DNA of 64,000 bases from Candidatus Peribacteria bacterium (GCA_943354965.1 CALRDN010000005.1:1-64000); one strand, 5' to 3'. Counted from the first letter of the stretch, positions 41,081 through 50,229 are shown. The notes: generated by a model from the sequence alone, not told the origin. Numbers and translations are program-made.

Positions 41081-41332
41081 TTATAATTCGGCAAACTCCG
41101 ATGGAGTGCCGTTGTGAAACTCGTCAAAACTTTCTTTTGTGACTTCCTGGAAGTTATTTATAGTAATATTCGTATCTTGTCCGGCATCTTTATCGAATAC
41201 TGCTTTTATTTTATTTTTTGCCTCGAGAATCGGAAAGAAGTTTTTGTCCGTTGAAAACACGGACATATGCGTAAAATGCTGATGCGTAGCATTTATGACG
41301 AGCGTGAAATTGACGAAGTAATATTTTTTCAT
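41081..41332 (-). CDS. Small hypothetical protein
   Basis: An 83-residue protein (MKKYYFVNFTLVINATHQHF...), possibly an alpha/beta fold with a YxVxFTLVIN strand. It is not recognised. It sits 4 nt after the 132-residue gene and directly before the DUF2164 gene, so operon membership supports that it is real. Confidence 0.5.
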   Translation of the reverse strand: MKKYYFVNFTLVINATHQHFTHMSVFSTDKNFFPILEAKNKIKAVFDKDAGQDTNITINNFQEVTKESFDEFHNGTPSEFAEL

Positions 41333-41336
41333 AGCG

Positions 41337-41735
41337 TTATACGTTTAATGAATATTTCATAATTGTAAAAGCAGATTCATCCTTCTTCTTTTCATTATAT
41401 ATGACTGAAAATGCTTCATTTACGTCGTTTACGCAATGCCCAATTACTATTCCTTGAGGAGTAATCTCTCCAAGATCACGAGTCTGCTCGAGTTTCATTG
41501 ATAGTCCACGATCTCGTAATAGGTCTGCTAGCTTAGACATTCCCAGTACTGTCTTCATGGCTTTATCTATCTCAGCACGTAATATTTTTATTTTTGATAT
41601 CTTTGTACATCGACGACAAACCTTTTCACAGCACCTATCCCGACCTTCACCTATAAGGTCTCGAAGTAGTTTTTGCTGCTTGATCATTGGGGAATCAAGG
41701 AAGTTTCGAAGGGCCGAGAGAATGTTTAGGGTCAT
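41337..41735 (-). CDS. Hypothetical protein with a cysteine cluster
   Basis: A 132-residue basic protein. CCEKVCRRC (about 35-43) could bind a metal, but a single cluster is weak evidence. I do not recognise the family. It follows glyS by 8 nt on the same strand and precedes the 83-residue gene by 4 nt. Confidence 0.5.
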   Translation of the reverse strand: MTLNILSALRNFLDSPMIKQQKLLRDLIGEGRDRCCEKVCRRCTKISKIKILRAEIDKAMKTVLGMSKLADLLRDRGLSMKLEQTRDLGEITPQGIVIGHCVNDVNEAFSVIYNEKKKDESAFTIMKYSLNV

Positions 41736-41743
41736 ATACTTAT

Positions 41744-43144
41744 TTATATCGTCAGTCCCTTCCCATTAAACCACTCTACCAACTCATCAATAGCTACTCT
41801 TTCCTGGGCCATGGTGTCGCGATCGCGTACTGTGACCTTTTTGTCTTCTACCGTGTCGAAATCAATCGTAATACAATATGGTGTACCAATCTCATCCTGA
41901 CGGCGGTATCTCTTGCCGATGGAGCCGGTTTCGTCGTATTGGCACATCCAGGACTTTTTGAGTTTGTTGGCAATTTCGTGGCCGATTGTTGAGAGGGGTT
42001 CTTTTTTGGATAATGGGAGGACGGCCATCTTGATAGGAGCGAGCTTTTTTGGGAGACGGAGAATGTATTCTTTTTCGTGAACGGTATCTTCTTCGCCGGA
42101 TCGGGCGTCGAGTTCTTCGAAGGCGGAGCAGAGGACGACCAAGAGAGTGCGGTTGAGACCCCATGTAGGTTCGATGCAGTGTGGCATGAATACTTCATTG
42201 GTGAGCGGGTCGCGGTACTGGAGGTCTTGCTTGGAGGCCTTGGAGTGGGCCTGGAGATCGAAGTCCGTACGGTAGGCGATACCGTAGAGCTCTTTGAGAC
42301 CAAATGGGAACTGGTATTCGGTGTCGACGGAGCGTTTGGAGTAGTGGGCGCGGTCTTCGGGGGCGATCTCGTGGAAGACGAGGTTTTCTGGTTTGGCACC
42401 AATGGCGGTGAGCCAGTTTTTCTGCTGATCGAGCCAGTATTCAAACCACTTTTCCCAATCGTTTGGATGGACAAAGAACTCAATTTCCATCTGCTCGAAC
42501 TCGCGGGTACGGAAGATGAAGTTTCCAGGAGTGATCTCGTTGCGGAAGGCGTGGCCGATCTGGGCGATACCGAATGGGATTCTTTGACGGCTGGTTTCTT
42601 GGATCGTCTTGAAGTCGACGAACATACCCTGGGCGGTCTCGGGACGCAGATAGACCGTGTTCTCGGCGTCGCTTGTTGGACCGAGGTGTGTCTGGAACAT
42701 CATGTTGAACTGTTTTGGCGGGGTGAGCTCGTTTCCTTTTGGAGATTTGAGGTTTATGTCCGTTGCCTTCTGTACCATATCGTCGAAAGACATGCCGTTC
42801 ACATTAACTCCTTTTTCCTCGAGGAGGTGATCGAGACGGTAGCGTTCATTTGTTTTTTTGTCCTCTACGAGTGGATCGTTGAAGTTGGCGACGTGGCCGG
42901 AGGCCTGCCAGACTTTTGGGTTCATGATGAGGGCGGCATCGAGACCGACGACGTCATCGCGTTCCTGAACGAACGTTTTCCACCAGAGTTTCTTGATGTT
43001 GTTTTTGAGTTCGACTCCGAGTGGTCCGTAGTCCCATGAGTTTGCGAGACCACCATAGATGTCGCTTCCGGGGAAGATGAATCCCCTTCTTTTACAAAGA
43101 GATGTAATTTTTTCCATAATGGAGTTTGCGTCCGGTTTAGCCAT
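41744..43144 (-). CDS. glyS: Glycyl-tRNA synthetase, homodimeric type
   Basis: A 466-residue class II synthetase of the alpha2 type (as in Thermus and eukaryotes, not the alpha2beta2 type of E. coli). Motif 1 is near SWDYGPLGVELKNNIKKLWW; motif 2 is FRNEITPGNFIFRTREFEQME; motif 3 lies near EPTWGLNRTLLVVL. The C-terminal anticodon-binding domain ends VERVAIDELVEWFNGKG-like. It charges tRNA-Gly. It lies between dtd (11 nt upstream) and a run of small unknown genes. Confidence 0.95.
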   Translation of the reverse strand: MAKPDANSIMEKITSLCKRRGFIFPGSDIYGGLANSWDYGPLGVELKNNIKKLWWKTFVQERDDVVGLDAALIMNPKVWQASGHVANFNDPLVEDKKTNERYRLDHLLEEKGVNVNGMSFDDMVQKATDINLKSPKGNELTPPKQFNMMFQTHLGPTSDAENTVYLRPETAQGMFVDFKTIQETSRQRIPFGIAQIGHAFRNEITPGNFIFRTREFEQMEIEFFVHPNDWEKWFEYWLDQQKNWLTAIGAKPENLVFHEIAPEDRAHYSKRSVDTEYQFPFGLKELYGIAYRTDFDLQAHSKASKQDLQYRDPLTNEVFMPHCIEPTWGLNRTLLVVLCSAFEELDARSGEEDTVHEKEYILRLPKKLAPIKMAVLPLSKKEPLSTIGHEIANKLKKSWMCQYDETGSIGKRYRRQDEIGTPYCITIDFDTVEDKKVTVRDRDTMAQERVAIDELVEWFNGKGLTI

Positions 43145-43155
43145 GGGGTGTTTTG

Positions 43156-43614
43156 TTATGCGTTAGATGTAGGATGATTTTTTTCGAGTGTGAATGTAGC
43201 AGGGCCGTCGTTTACGAGCGAGACCATCATATGTGCGCCGAACTCTCCTGTTTGGATGTTGAGATTTGTCGCCTTGAGAAGTTCTACTGTTTTTTCATAC
43301 AGAGGTTTTGAGTGGTCGGGCCGTGAGGCGTTAGCAAAATCAGGGCGTCGCCCCTTGTCGCATGAGCCATAGAGTGTGAACTGAGATACGATGAGGATTT
43401 CTAATTTTGCATCGAGCACCGAGAGGTCGAACTCCTGTTCTCCTTGTGGGAAGAGTCGGAGGTTCGCGATCTTCTCTACTATCCACTTCGCTTCGTCTTC
43501 AGTATCGGTTTGCGTGATTCCTAGGAAAACGAGGAGACCTTTTTGGATAGTGCCGATTGTTTGGGCGCCGACGGTTACGGAGGCGCTGTTTACTCGTTGA
43601 ATGATAGCTTTCAT
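43156..43614 (-). CDS. dtd: D-aminoacyl-tRNA deacylase
   Basis: A 152-residue DTD. The two active-site strips are seen: SQFTLYGSCDKGRRPDF (family SQFTLyad) and SLVNDGPATF (NxGP-type). It removes D-amino acids and glycine mischarged on tRNA-Ala. Pairing with glyS is sensible, since glycine is both substrate and risk. A promoter lies 17 nt upstream. Confidence 0.95.
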   Translation of the reverse strand: MKAIIQRVNSASVTVGAQTIGTIQKGLLVFLGITQTDTEDEAKWIVEKIANLRLFPQGEQEFDLSVLDAKLEILIVSQFTLYGSCDKGRRPDFANASRPDHSKPLYEKTVELLKATNLNIQTGEFGAHMMVSLVNDGPATFTLEKNHPTSNA

Positions 43615-43637
43615 AGTTCTTTCCTTATAGTGTGCTT

Positions 43638-43667
43638 ATTATAGACAGACGGCAGGGGTATTGTCGA
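43638..43667 (-). promoter_or_regulatory. Promoter of the dtd-glyS operon
   Basis: On the minus strand TCGACA and TATAAT with an 18-nt spacer; predicted leader about 17 nt before the dtd ATG. Confidence 0.6.
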
Positions 43668-43680
43668 GTGACGAAAGTGA

Positions 43681-43890
43681 TATCACTTGATATCCTTTGG
43701 TGCGGTTTCTAGCATGTCTTTTACCCTACTTTCCCCCAAGGGACACCCCTGCTGGGGCGTGAAAAGCTATCCTACGATATACAAACCCATAGCAAGTTGA
43801 TACTAAAATGCTATCAAATTGATATCATATCAAAAACACCCCAGGGATATACCACCAAGTGAACGAAAGGATATCACCTGATATACATTG
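43681..43890 (-). repeat. Intergenic repeat element B
   Basis: About 210 bp with GATATC-type ends. Its 52-nt core (43775-43826) is the reverse complement of 30470-30521 with two mismatches, and similarity reaches CGAAAGGATATC at 43861-43876. It also carries hairpin motif copy 3 (43734-43759), in the same strand orientation as in element A although the core is inverted, so the two modules are arranged differently. Confidence 0.6.
43734..43759 (+). repeat. Hairpin motif copy 3
   Basis: Identical to 30390-30415: CCCCAAGGGACA, then a CCCC/GGGG stem around TGCT, then CG. It lies inside element B. Confidence 0.6.
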
Positions 43891-44047
43891 ATCTATTTGT
43901 GATGTTCCGATCAGCGTGTCAACAATCTGAGAACTGTTGTCAGATTTGAATGACACATTTTTTAAACACACTTTTTGTTCAGGAGATGCCATTTATCCCA
44001 TGACATTCGTTAACGTAGATTTGTTATCCTTTCTTCATTTCATCATC

Positions 44048-44743
44048 ATGGCGCTACTTTTACTTCGTAATCCATTTTTTATGTACGGTGTTATTTTTAC
44101 TCGGCAATCAAATCATTTTTCTTTTACTATTGAGGGTTTTCTTCGTGAAGGCATACGGCTGGAGGTTGTAAACCCCACCTCCAATTTGCGTGAAAATGAT
44201 GTTATCTACACTTCGAGTGTTTTTCTCTTTCAAGGAGTTCTGTCTCCGGTAGATATTAACATTATCAAACTCATTCGTTTGCTCAAGCCGACGAGTTGTA
44301 TTGTTCTCCTGGATCCCGAAGAGACCAATGACTCAGAGTATGTTGATTTGATGGTAACACGACCGTTTTCTTATCCTTATCTCAGTGTGATGATTCAAAA
44401 ACATATTTGCGAGAGGCGCGAGGAGCGAAAAGGCGATACTTTAAAAATGGGTTTGATGACACTACATATTTATACGAGAATTTTGGCTACTGGAAGCCAT
44501 GAAATTATTCTTAGAAATAAAGAATTTGAGTTGGTTCGATACTTCTTTCTCAATCCGGGACGTATTGTTACTCGTTCGGACCTTCTCGAAAGTGTCTGGG
44601 ACAGAAGTTCAACTATCTCTACAAATACTATAGATGTACATATTTCCAGATTGCGTCGAAAATTGAAAGAATGCCATGTGGAAGAGCTGCTTCGAACCGT
44701 GCCATGTTTAGGTTATCAGTGGTTAGTTGGTGTTACATCATAA
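44048..44743 (+). CDS. Winged-helix (OmpR/PhoB type) regulator with atypical receiver
   Basis: A 231-residue protein. The C-terminal half (about 135-231) is an OmpR/PhoB DNA-binding domain: ILRNKEFELVRYFFLNPGRI, LLESVWDRSS and TIDVHISRLRRKL, ending GYQWLVG. The N-terminal half has receiver-like alternation but lacks the acidic pocket and the usual Asp, so it may act without phosphorylation. The start is uncertain: the ATG at 44048 is chosen, ATG 44000 is an alternative. It lies 91 nt before the first sigma4-HARE gene. Confidence 0.75.
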   Translation: MALLLLRNPFFMYGVIFTRQSNHFSFTIEGFLREGIRLEVVNPTSNLRENDVIYTSSVFLFQGVLSPVDINIIKLIRLLKPTSCIVLLDPEETNDSEYVDLMVTRPFSYPYLSVMIQKHICERREERKGDTLKMGLMTLHIYTRILATGSHEIILRNKEFELVRYFFLNPGRIVTRSDLLESVWDRSSTISTNTIDVHISRLRRKLKECHVEELLRTVPCLGYQWLVGVTS

Positions 44744-44769
44744 ATCTTTTTTTCCACAATCTCATTTCC

Positions 44770-44797
44770 TTCACACCTTCATAAATTATTCTATAAT
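44770..44797 (+). promoter_or_regulatory. Promoter of the first sigma4-HARE gene
   Basis: TTCACA (5/6) and a perfect TATAAT with a 16-nt spacer. The leader is about 31 nt and shows no Shine-Dalgarno sequence. Confidence 0.6.
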
Positions 44798-44834
44798 TTC
44801 AAACGTTAGTACATGACTTACCCCACACTCACCT

Positions 44835-45905
44835 ATGGACACCATTCAACAAAACGCGAAGGAAGTTTTCTCAAAAGTTTCTGATGTAGTAGCCGAACTG
44901 TTGCGCCTTCTTTCGCCAAAAGAACGTCTGGTTATTGAGAGACGCTATAACCTTGGTCACACCAAACGTGCCACGCTCGAAGAAATTGGTAAGGATTTCA
45001 AGGTTACTCGTGAGAGAATTCGACAAATCGAAAAGAGTGCTCTTCAAAAACTACGAAGAAACGTTTTTACTACGCCACTTTCCTCCCTCTTTACTATTGC
45101 TACGGAGGTTATGAAGGAGCATGGCGGTGTTATGCACCAGGATCTTTTCTTCAATGAATTAATTCAGAAAATTGTTGGTTCAGGAACCGTAGATCGTGAC
45201 TCTTTGGCGCTTGCTTTCGAGCTCGACTCGGCCTATGTCGTCGTCGGAAACACTATTAAGTTACATCCATATGTTAGACTGATGTTCGTGACGGATGATC
45301 TCATTACCGAAATCTGTAGCGGAGCTGTTCGACTTCTTGACGAGGACGGCGATGTCGCTATTAAGGACACTTTTGTAAAACGACTCTTTGGTATTCATCA
45401 AACAAAGGCTCACGTATCTCCTGCGTTGATTGAGTCCATTCTTCACCTCGATAAAAATTTAAAGGTACTCCCGGAGGGGTATGGTCTTTACAGCTGGAGA
45501 CATATTCACCCACGAACTCTCCGAGATAAGATTTTCTTCACGCTTCGACAGAATACCAAGCCACTTCATTTCGTTGATATTGCTAATAGAATCATTGAAA
45601 CTCATTTTGATTCTAAGCGTGTTAATCTCCAGGCGGTTCACAATGAACTTATCCGATGTGGGGATTTTGTATTGATTGGCCGAGGTATCTACGCCCTCAA
45701 AGAATGGGGATACCAGTCCGGAACGGTTCTCGATGTTATCGAGAGTGTTCTCCTCGAACACAAAGAGCTTGAACAGGAAGAGATTGTTAAGGCCGTGCTT
45801 GAGCGACGTCAGGTCAAGCGCATCACGATTCTCCTCGCACTCAAAAATGGCGAGAAGTTCACTCGTGTCGGTCGTAAACAGTATCGACTTGCCACGAAGG
45901 CTTAG
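44835..45905 (+). CDS. Sigma-70 region 4 / HARE-HTH protein, paralogue 1
   Basis: A 356-residue protein. Residues about 26-75 are a sigma-70 region 4 (LSPKERLVIERRYNLG, then TLEEIGKDFKVTRERIRQIE), which binds -35 DNA and the RNA polymerase flap. No region 2 (-10 binding) exists. The C-terminal part has a HARE-type winged helix (about 227-295: RTLRDKIFFTLRQNTKPLHF, LIRCGDFVLIGRGIYALKEW) and a second one to the end. HARE domains also occur in the RNA polymerase delta subunit. It may be a transcription factor that docks on polymerase. A paralogue lies at 53414-54493. Confidence 0.82.
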   Translation: MDTIQQNAKEVFSKVSDVVAELLRLLSPKERLVIERRYNLGHTKRATLEEIGKDFKVTRERIRQIEKSALQKLRRNVFTTPLSSLFTIATEVMKEHGGVMHQDLFFNELIQKIVGSGTVDRDSLALAFELDSAYVVVGNTIKLHPYVRLMFVTDDLITEICSGAVRLLDEDGDVAIKDTFVKRLFGIHQTKAHVSPALIESILHLDKNLKVLPEGYGLYSWRHIHPRTLRDKIFFTLRQNTKPLHFVDIANRIIETHFDSKRVNLQAVHNELIRCGDFVLIGRGIYALKEWGYQSGTVLDVIESVLLEHKELEQEEIVKAVLERRQVKRITILLALKNGEKFTRVGRKQYRLATKA

Positions 45906-45921
45906 TTTGAATATTGATGAA

Positions 45922-46851
45922 TTAGAGCGACGTAAAAGCATTCTTATTTAATGCTTGTTCGCCTTTCATTTCTTGGTAGCTTGTTGCTATCTGATTTTCT
46001 GTTTCTTCCTGAAGTTGTTTGGCGTATTTCGCTTTTGCCTGTACTGCCATATCCTTGGCGGTTTTATCGAGTGGGTCAAAATGAAGAATCTCTTCGGCTA
46101 CTTGCGCGGCTTTTTCATACTTTCCGAGCTGATAAAGTGTCTTCATATTTTCCGTCGCCTTGAGGGTGAACTCTTGCTTGTTGCTTACCTGAGATACGAG
46201 TAAGTTTTTTTTGTATTTATTGAGAAGTTCTTCTACCTGTTTATTAGTACGGTCGATTTTTTGCATCTGGTAAAGAAAATTCACGATGTCTTCGTTTTTT
46301 TCTGTTTCGAAGAGTGATTTTTTTTCTGCAATTTTTATGGTAATAATTTTGTCTCGGTAACTCTGGTGAATGGCGTTGAGTTGTGGATTCGTTAGCGCAT
46401 CACGATTTTTCTCGAGCATGAGTTTGATCATCTCGTCGTATTTTTTTTCCTGAAGAAGATTTTCCAGCTCCTGCATATAGATTGCCAGGACGTCTTTGGT
46501 TTGCGCGGCGAACTGCTTTCTATAGAGATCCTGCGCCTGGGCGAGCTGCTCTTCCAGTGGTCCGTAATGTGGCGCAAAGCGATAGAGCTCGCTGAGATTT
46601 TTTATCAGTTGATTGTACTCTCCGGCCTCCCATAGAGGTTTGAACGACTTTAGTTTTTCATCGATTGCCTGCTGGTTGAAGTTCAGCGCCGCATCAGAAA
46701 TTTTCTCCTTCATCTTTAAAGCGCCCTCGTTTTCGGGGTCGGCCTCGAGCACCTTCGTACAGAGGTTGTAGGCATCTTTGAGCTTCCCTTCACTGAGGAG
46801 AAGTCCTGCTTGAGCGGTGTACTGATTGAATACATCCTGAATATCTGCCAT
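45922..46851 (-). CDS. Tetratricopeptide/coiled-coil protein
   Basis: A 309-residue soluble, helical protein. TPR-like units are visible at the N-terminus (AGLLLSEGKLKDAYNLCTKV, then LEADPENEGALKMKEKI) and near the C-terminus (LGKYEKAAQVAEEILHFDPLD), with long coiled coils between. No catalytic motif is seen. It is likely a scaffold or binding protein; the partner is unknown. It follows valS on the same strand with about 50 nt between. Confidence 0.75.
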   Translation of the reverse strand: MADIQDVFNQYTAQAGLLLSEGKLKDAYNLCTKVLEADPENEGALKMKEKISDAALNFNQQAIDEKLKSFKPLWEAGEYNQLIKNLSELYRFAPHYGPLEEQLAQAQDLYRKQFAAQTKDVLAIYMQELENLLQEKKYDEMIKLMLEKNRDALTNPQLNAIHQSYRDKIITIKIAEKKSLFETEKNEDIVNFLYQMQKIDRTNKQVEELLNKYKKNLLVSQVSNKQEFTLKATENMKTLYQLGKYEKAAQVAEEILHFDPLDKTAKDMAVQAKAKYAKQLQEETENQIATSYQEMKGEQALNKNAFTSL

Positions 46852-46902
46852 GAGTGCGTTTTTTAGTTGAGATCTAGGTTCTGCTAGATTCCAGCTATTG
46901 TA

Positions 46903-49617
46903 TCACATTTTGGCAGCTTTTTCGAGGGATTTTTCGTGCGTGGAGAGGTTCTCGAGCTGTTCGGTGAGCTGAGCGGCCTGTTCTTTGGCTTGAGCTACCA
47001 CTTCTTTCGGGGCGTTCGCGACGAAGCTTTGGTTCCCGAGACGACCGTTGATGGCGGCGAGTTCTGATGAAATCTGCTTCTTCTCCTTGGTAATTCTCTC
47101 TAGCTCCTGCTCGAGGTTGAACATGTTCTGGAGGGGAAGGTAGATCTCCATGGGCCCGGCGAGAATTTTCAGCGCCTGCGGAATTGGCTCGCCTTTCTTC
47201 GCAATTTCCAGGTTGCTGAGGTTGCCGAGTCGCATGATGGCTTCTTTCTTCTCCCAGATCAGGTCGGTGAGCGCGCCACCGTATATTGTGGCATCGATTT
47301 TCTTCACCGGATCAATCTTGTACTCAGATTTCGTTTTTCTGATTGATGTAATAGCGGTGTAGATGTGTTCAATTTTCTTCGCTTCTGCGTTGAAGATGAG
47401 TCCAGCATCATACTGTGGCCACGCCTCGAGCATGATGAACTTCTTCTCTCCCAGCATCGACCAGATCGCCTCTGTGACGTATGGCACGAATGGATGCAGG
47501 AGCTTGAGTGTTGTCTTGAGTGCGTGGATGAGTACGGCAGGATTCTTATGCTCTCCTTTTGAGAACTCGATGTACCAGTTGCACATCTCGTTCCAGAGGA
47601 AGTCATAGATTTGTGTGCCGGCCTCGGAAAAGTTGTATTTTTCAATATGCTTCGTTGAGTCTTTTATGAGCAGCTGGAGTCGGGTCATGATCCACTTGTC
47701 TGCTGTGGAGGTGACATCTTTTTTGCTGAATTTTTTGTTCAGATCCTCGGTAGAAACATTAAGGAGGATGAATCGTGATGCATTCCAAATCTTGTTAACA
47801 AAGTTGCGATATCCGGCGATTTTCTCTTCATAGAGCCTCGTATCGTTACCTGGGGCTCCTCCGATAACCATACTCAACCTGAGAGCATCTGCTCCGTATT
47901 TCTCAATCATATCTAGTGGATCGATGCATGAGTCCGGTTTGGACTTGCTCATTTTTTCTCCGGATCGAGTGCGAATGAGACCATGGAGGTAGACTGTCTT
48001 GAAAGGTACCTCGCCGAGTGCGTAGGTTGTCATGAGAATCATTCTGGCGACCCAGAAGAATAAAATATCATAACCGGTTTCGAGAACCGATGTTGGGTGG
48101 AAGTACTCAAGTTCCTTTGTTTTCTTCGGCCAGCCGAGTGTGGAAAACGTCCATAGGCCTGCGGAAAACCAGGTGTCGAGCACGTCGGGATCCTGCGTGA
48201 TGTTTTTACTCTTACATGCCGAACATTTCGATGGCGTTTCGATGGATACGATAGGAGAACCTTTGCAATCTTTGCAATACCATACGGGAATCTGATGACC
48301 AAACCATATCTGTCTGGAGATACACCAGTTGTGTAAATTGCCCATCCAGTGTGCATATATTTTTTCGAATTTTTCAGGAAGAATTTCGATACCTCCTTTT
48401 TTTACCGCATCAATAGAGAGCTGTTTGAGTGTTTTGTTTCTTCCTGGAATTTTCTTATCAACATCAATAAACCACTGCGTAGAGAGGATAATCTCAACCG
48501 TCGTACCGCAACGATAGCATGAACCGACATTGTGTGTGATGTCCTGTACCTCCTTCATGAGTCCGTTCAGTTCCAAATACATTACCACTTCTTCTCGTGT
48601 TTCTTTCACGCTTTTGTTATCAAATTCCGTTACTACTCCCTGTTCGTTAATTACATTTTTAATTTCTCGTACGGCCTTGGAACCGGCGTGTCGTTCATAC
48701 ATCTCGAAGTCTACATGGCTATGCGCAGGGGTAATTCCCACGGCGCCTGTTCCAAATGCAGGGTCAATGCTCTTGTCGGGGAAGACCTCTATGGTGAGTT
48801 TTTTTCCTCCAGCAAATACGACATCAAATTTTTTATTCAGATATTTCTTGAATCTCTTGTCGTCCGGATGAACTGCTACTCCCGTGTCACCAAGCTTTGT
48901 CTCTGGTCGAGTTGTAGCGATTTCAAATGGGAAATTTTTATCATACTTGAATACGTATAATTTTCCTTTTGCTTCTTTGTAGTCGACCTCATCATCTGCG
49001 AGCGTGGATTGGCAACGCGTACACCAGTTAACGGTTCTATTGCCTCGATAAATTAATCCATCATCAAACATACTTTTAAAAATCGTTCGTACGGCGAGCG
49101 ATGGACCTGCATCAAGCGTATAAGATTCTCGACTCCAGTCACAGCTTGATCCCATTTTTCTCACCTGATTTCTGATGGTTGTTTTGGATGTTTCCACAAA
49201 AGCCTCAACTTCCTTCAAAAACTTCTCTCTCCCGAGGTCGTGCCTTGTGATGTTTCGAGCGGCTAGATTTTTTTCTACACGGTTCTGAGTAGCGATAGCA
49301 GCATGGTCCGTTCCTGGGAGCCAGAGGGTCTCGTCCCCTTTCATTCGGTGGTAGCGCACCATGATGTCCTCAAGTGCGAGCATCACTGCATGGCCCAGAT
49401 GAAGGGTACCTGTAGCGTTTGGCGGTGGCATAATTACCGTGAATGGCTTCTTCTTTGGGTTTACCTTTGCCTTGAAGGCGCCGGAGCTCTCCCATTTGGC
49501 ATAAATATCATTCTCAAATTTAGAGGCGTCATAGGCTTTGGGAAGCTGGTCTTCCGTGAGGTGGTTCATGATGATTGAGGGGGTCCTTGACTCTGACTTT
49601 AGCTTTGTAGGTTTCAT
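46903..49617 (-). CDS. valS: Valyl-tRNA synthetase
   Basis: A class I synthetase with HIGH motif in PPPNATGTLHLGHAV, a CP1 editing domain (TTRPETKLGDTGVAVHPDD), a zinc-binding segment with CxxC pairs (WYCKDCKGSP, CSACK), KMSKSKPDSCIDPLDMI and a C-terminal coiled coil (LEQELERITKEKKQISSEL) that clamps the tRNA, as in other ValRS. The 904-residue form starts at the ATG at 49617; an ATG 16 codons later (49569) begins closer to the conserved LPKAYD and is also plausible. Confidence 0.95.
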   Translation of the reverse strand: MKPTKLKSESRTPSIIMNHLTEDQLPKAYDASKFENDIYAKWESSGAFKAKVNPKKKPFTVIMPPPNATGTLHLGHAVMLALEDIMVRYHRMKGDETLWLPGTDHAAIATQNRVEKNLAARNITRHDLGREKFLKEVEAFVETSKTTIRNQVRKMGSSCDWSRESYTLDAGPSLAVRTIFKSMFDDGLIYRGNRTVNWCTRCQSTLADDEVDYKEAKGKLYVFKYDKNFPFEIATTRPETKLGDTGVAVHPDDKRFKKYLNKKFDVVFAGGKKLTIEVFPDKSIDPAFGTGAVGITPAHSHVDFEMYERHAGSKAVREIKNVINEQGVVTEFDNKSVKETREEVVMYLELNGLMKEVQDITHNVGSCYRCGTTVEIILSTQWFIDVDKKIPGRNKTLKQLSIDAVKKGGIEILPEKFEKIYAHWMGNLHNWCISRQIWFGHQIPVWYCKDCKGSPIVSIETPSKCSACKSKNITQDPDVLDTWFSAGLWTFSTLGWPKKTKELEYFHPTSVLETGYDILFFWVARMILMTTYALGEVPFKTVYLHGLIRTRSGEKMSKSKPDSCIDPLDMIEKYGADALRLSMVIGGAPGNDTRLYEEKIAGYRNFVNKIWNASRFILLNVSTEDLNKKFSKKDVTSTADKWIMTRLQLLIKDSTKHIEKYNFSEAGTQIYDFLWNEMCNWYIEFSKGEHKNPAVLIHALKTTLKLLHPFVPYVTEAIWSMLGEKKFIMLEAWPQYDAGLIFNAEAKKIEHIYTAITSIRKTKSEYKIDPVKKIDATIYGGALTDLIWEKKEAIMRLGNLSNLEIAKKGEPIPQALKILAGPMEIYLPLQNMFNLEQELERITKEKKQISSELAAINGRLGNQSFVANAPKEVVAQAKEQAAQLTEQLENLSTHEKSLEKAAKM

Positions 49618-49683
49618 ATATTTTTTAGTTGTATGATTTGGCTTCGAAATGATAGCATGAGCTTCATAGGGAACCCAAACTAT

Positions 49684-49712
49684 TTGACAAAGTGCAGTTT
49701 TTAGCTTATAGT
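49684..49712 (+). promoter_or_regulatory. Promoter of the 156-residue hypothetical gene
   Basis: A perfect TTGACA and TATAGT with a 17-nt spacer; predicted leader about 28 nt to the ATG at 49747. It is one of the strongest promoters in the window, yet the leader has no Shine-Dalgarno sequence. Confidence 0.75.
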
Positions 49713-49746
49713 TAGCTTGTGGACAGTTCTATCATCTTTTCGTCAC

Positions 49747-50217
49747 ATGGCAGAAAATAAACCATTATTCAACATCGCTCCCGGTCAAAATCCTGAATCT
49801 GGATCCCGTCCGGTTGCTACTCCTGATGCTTCTCCGGATCTCAGCGCTGATATTTCAAGCAGTTTGCGTGAGGTGGTTGGATCGCTTCCTGCTGAGCAAA
49901 AGAAGAGTGGTACTGCGGCTGCGGCACAACAAAAAGTTGTCAAAACACCTCAGGAACGTAAAGAAGAACTCTTGGCTCGTCTTCCCAAGGATCCTGCAAA
50001 AGCTGAGCGTTTTTTGCGACATGACCTTGAGAAGAATTTAGAAAAGACACTCGGAGAGTTAGAGCACCAGCTTCACAAGAATCCCTCTTATTTTGAGATG
50101 AATACCCTCTTGTCACGGATTCGCGAGTTCCGCGAGGTTCTTGCACAGCTTGCCTATTACGCATTTGAGCAGCTGAAGGTCCTATGGCTTCGGTTTGTGC
50201 ATAATCTTTCCATATAG
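49747..50217 (+). CDS. Hypothetical protein
   Basis: A 156-residue protein. The first 70 residues are Pro/Ser/Ala-rich and probably disordered; the rest is helical and charged (ERKEELLARLPKDPAKAERFLRHDLEKNLEK), with a last segment ending FVHNLSI. I do not recognise it. A strong promoter precedes it, so it is probably well expressed. It ends 12 nt before nadA, which also has its own promoter. Confidence 0.6.
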   Translation: MAENKPLFNIAPGQNPESGSRPVATPDASPDLSADISSSLREVVGSLPAEQKKSGTAAAAQQKVVKTPQERKEELLARLPKDPAKAERFLRHDLEKNLEKTLGELEHQLHKNPSYFEMNTLLSRIREFREVLAQLAYYAFEQLKVLWLRFVHNLSI

Positions 50218-50223
50218 TAGAAT
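50195..50223 (+). promoter_or_regulatory. Promoter giving a leaderless nadA mRNA
   Basis: TTGTGC and TAGAAT with a 17-nt spacer; the -10 ends 6 nt before the GTG at 50230. It lies inside the end of the preceding gene. Confidence 0.5.
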
Positions 50224-50229
50224 CTGGTC

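Larger units (their letters stand above)
43615..44047. other. 433-nt gene-free region with repeat element B
   Basis: No credible gene is seen. The stretch holds the dtd promoter, repeat element B with hairpin motif copy 3, and the upstream region of the winged-helix regulator. A frame extending from 43937 begins at a TTG and adds residues with no family resemblance, so it is not treated as coding. Confidence 0.6.

Noticed and set aside
38847-41735. Reading the unknown genes and the 16-nt repeats as an integrated element with att sites in a tRNA
   Set aside because: The two repeats are only 111 bp apart, there is no integrase, and the unknown genes lie in operons with glyS and rRNA-related genes.
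43937-44047. Upstream extension of the winged-helix regulator from a TTG
   Set aside because: It begins with a weak codon, lies beside a repeat element and does not match the family; the ATG at 44048 fits better.
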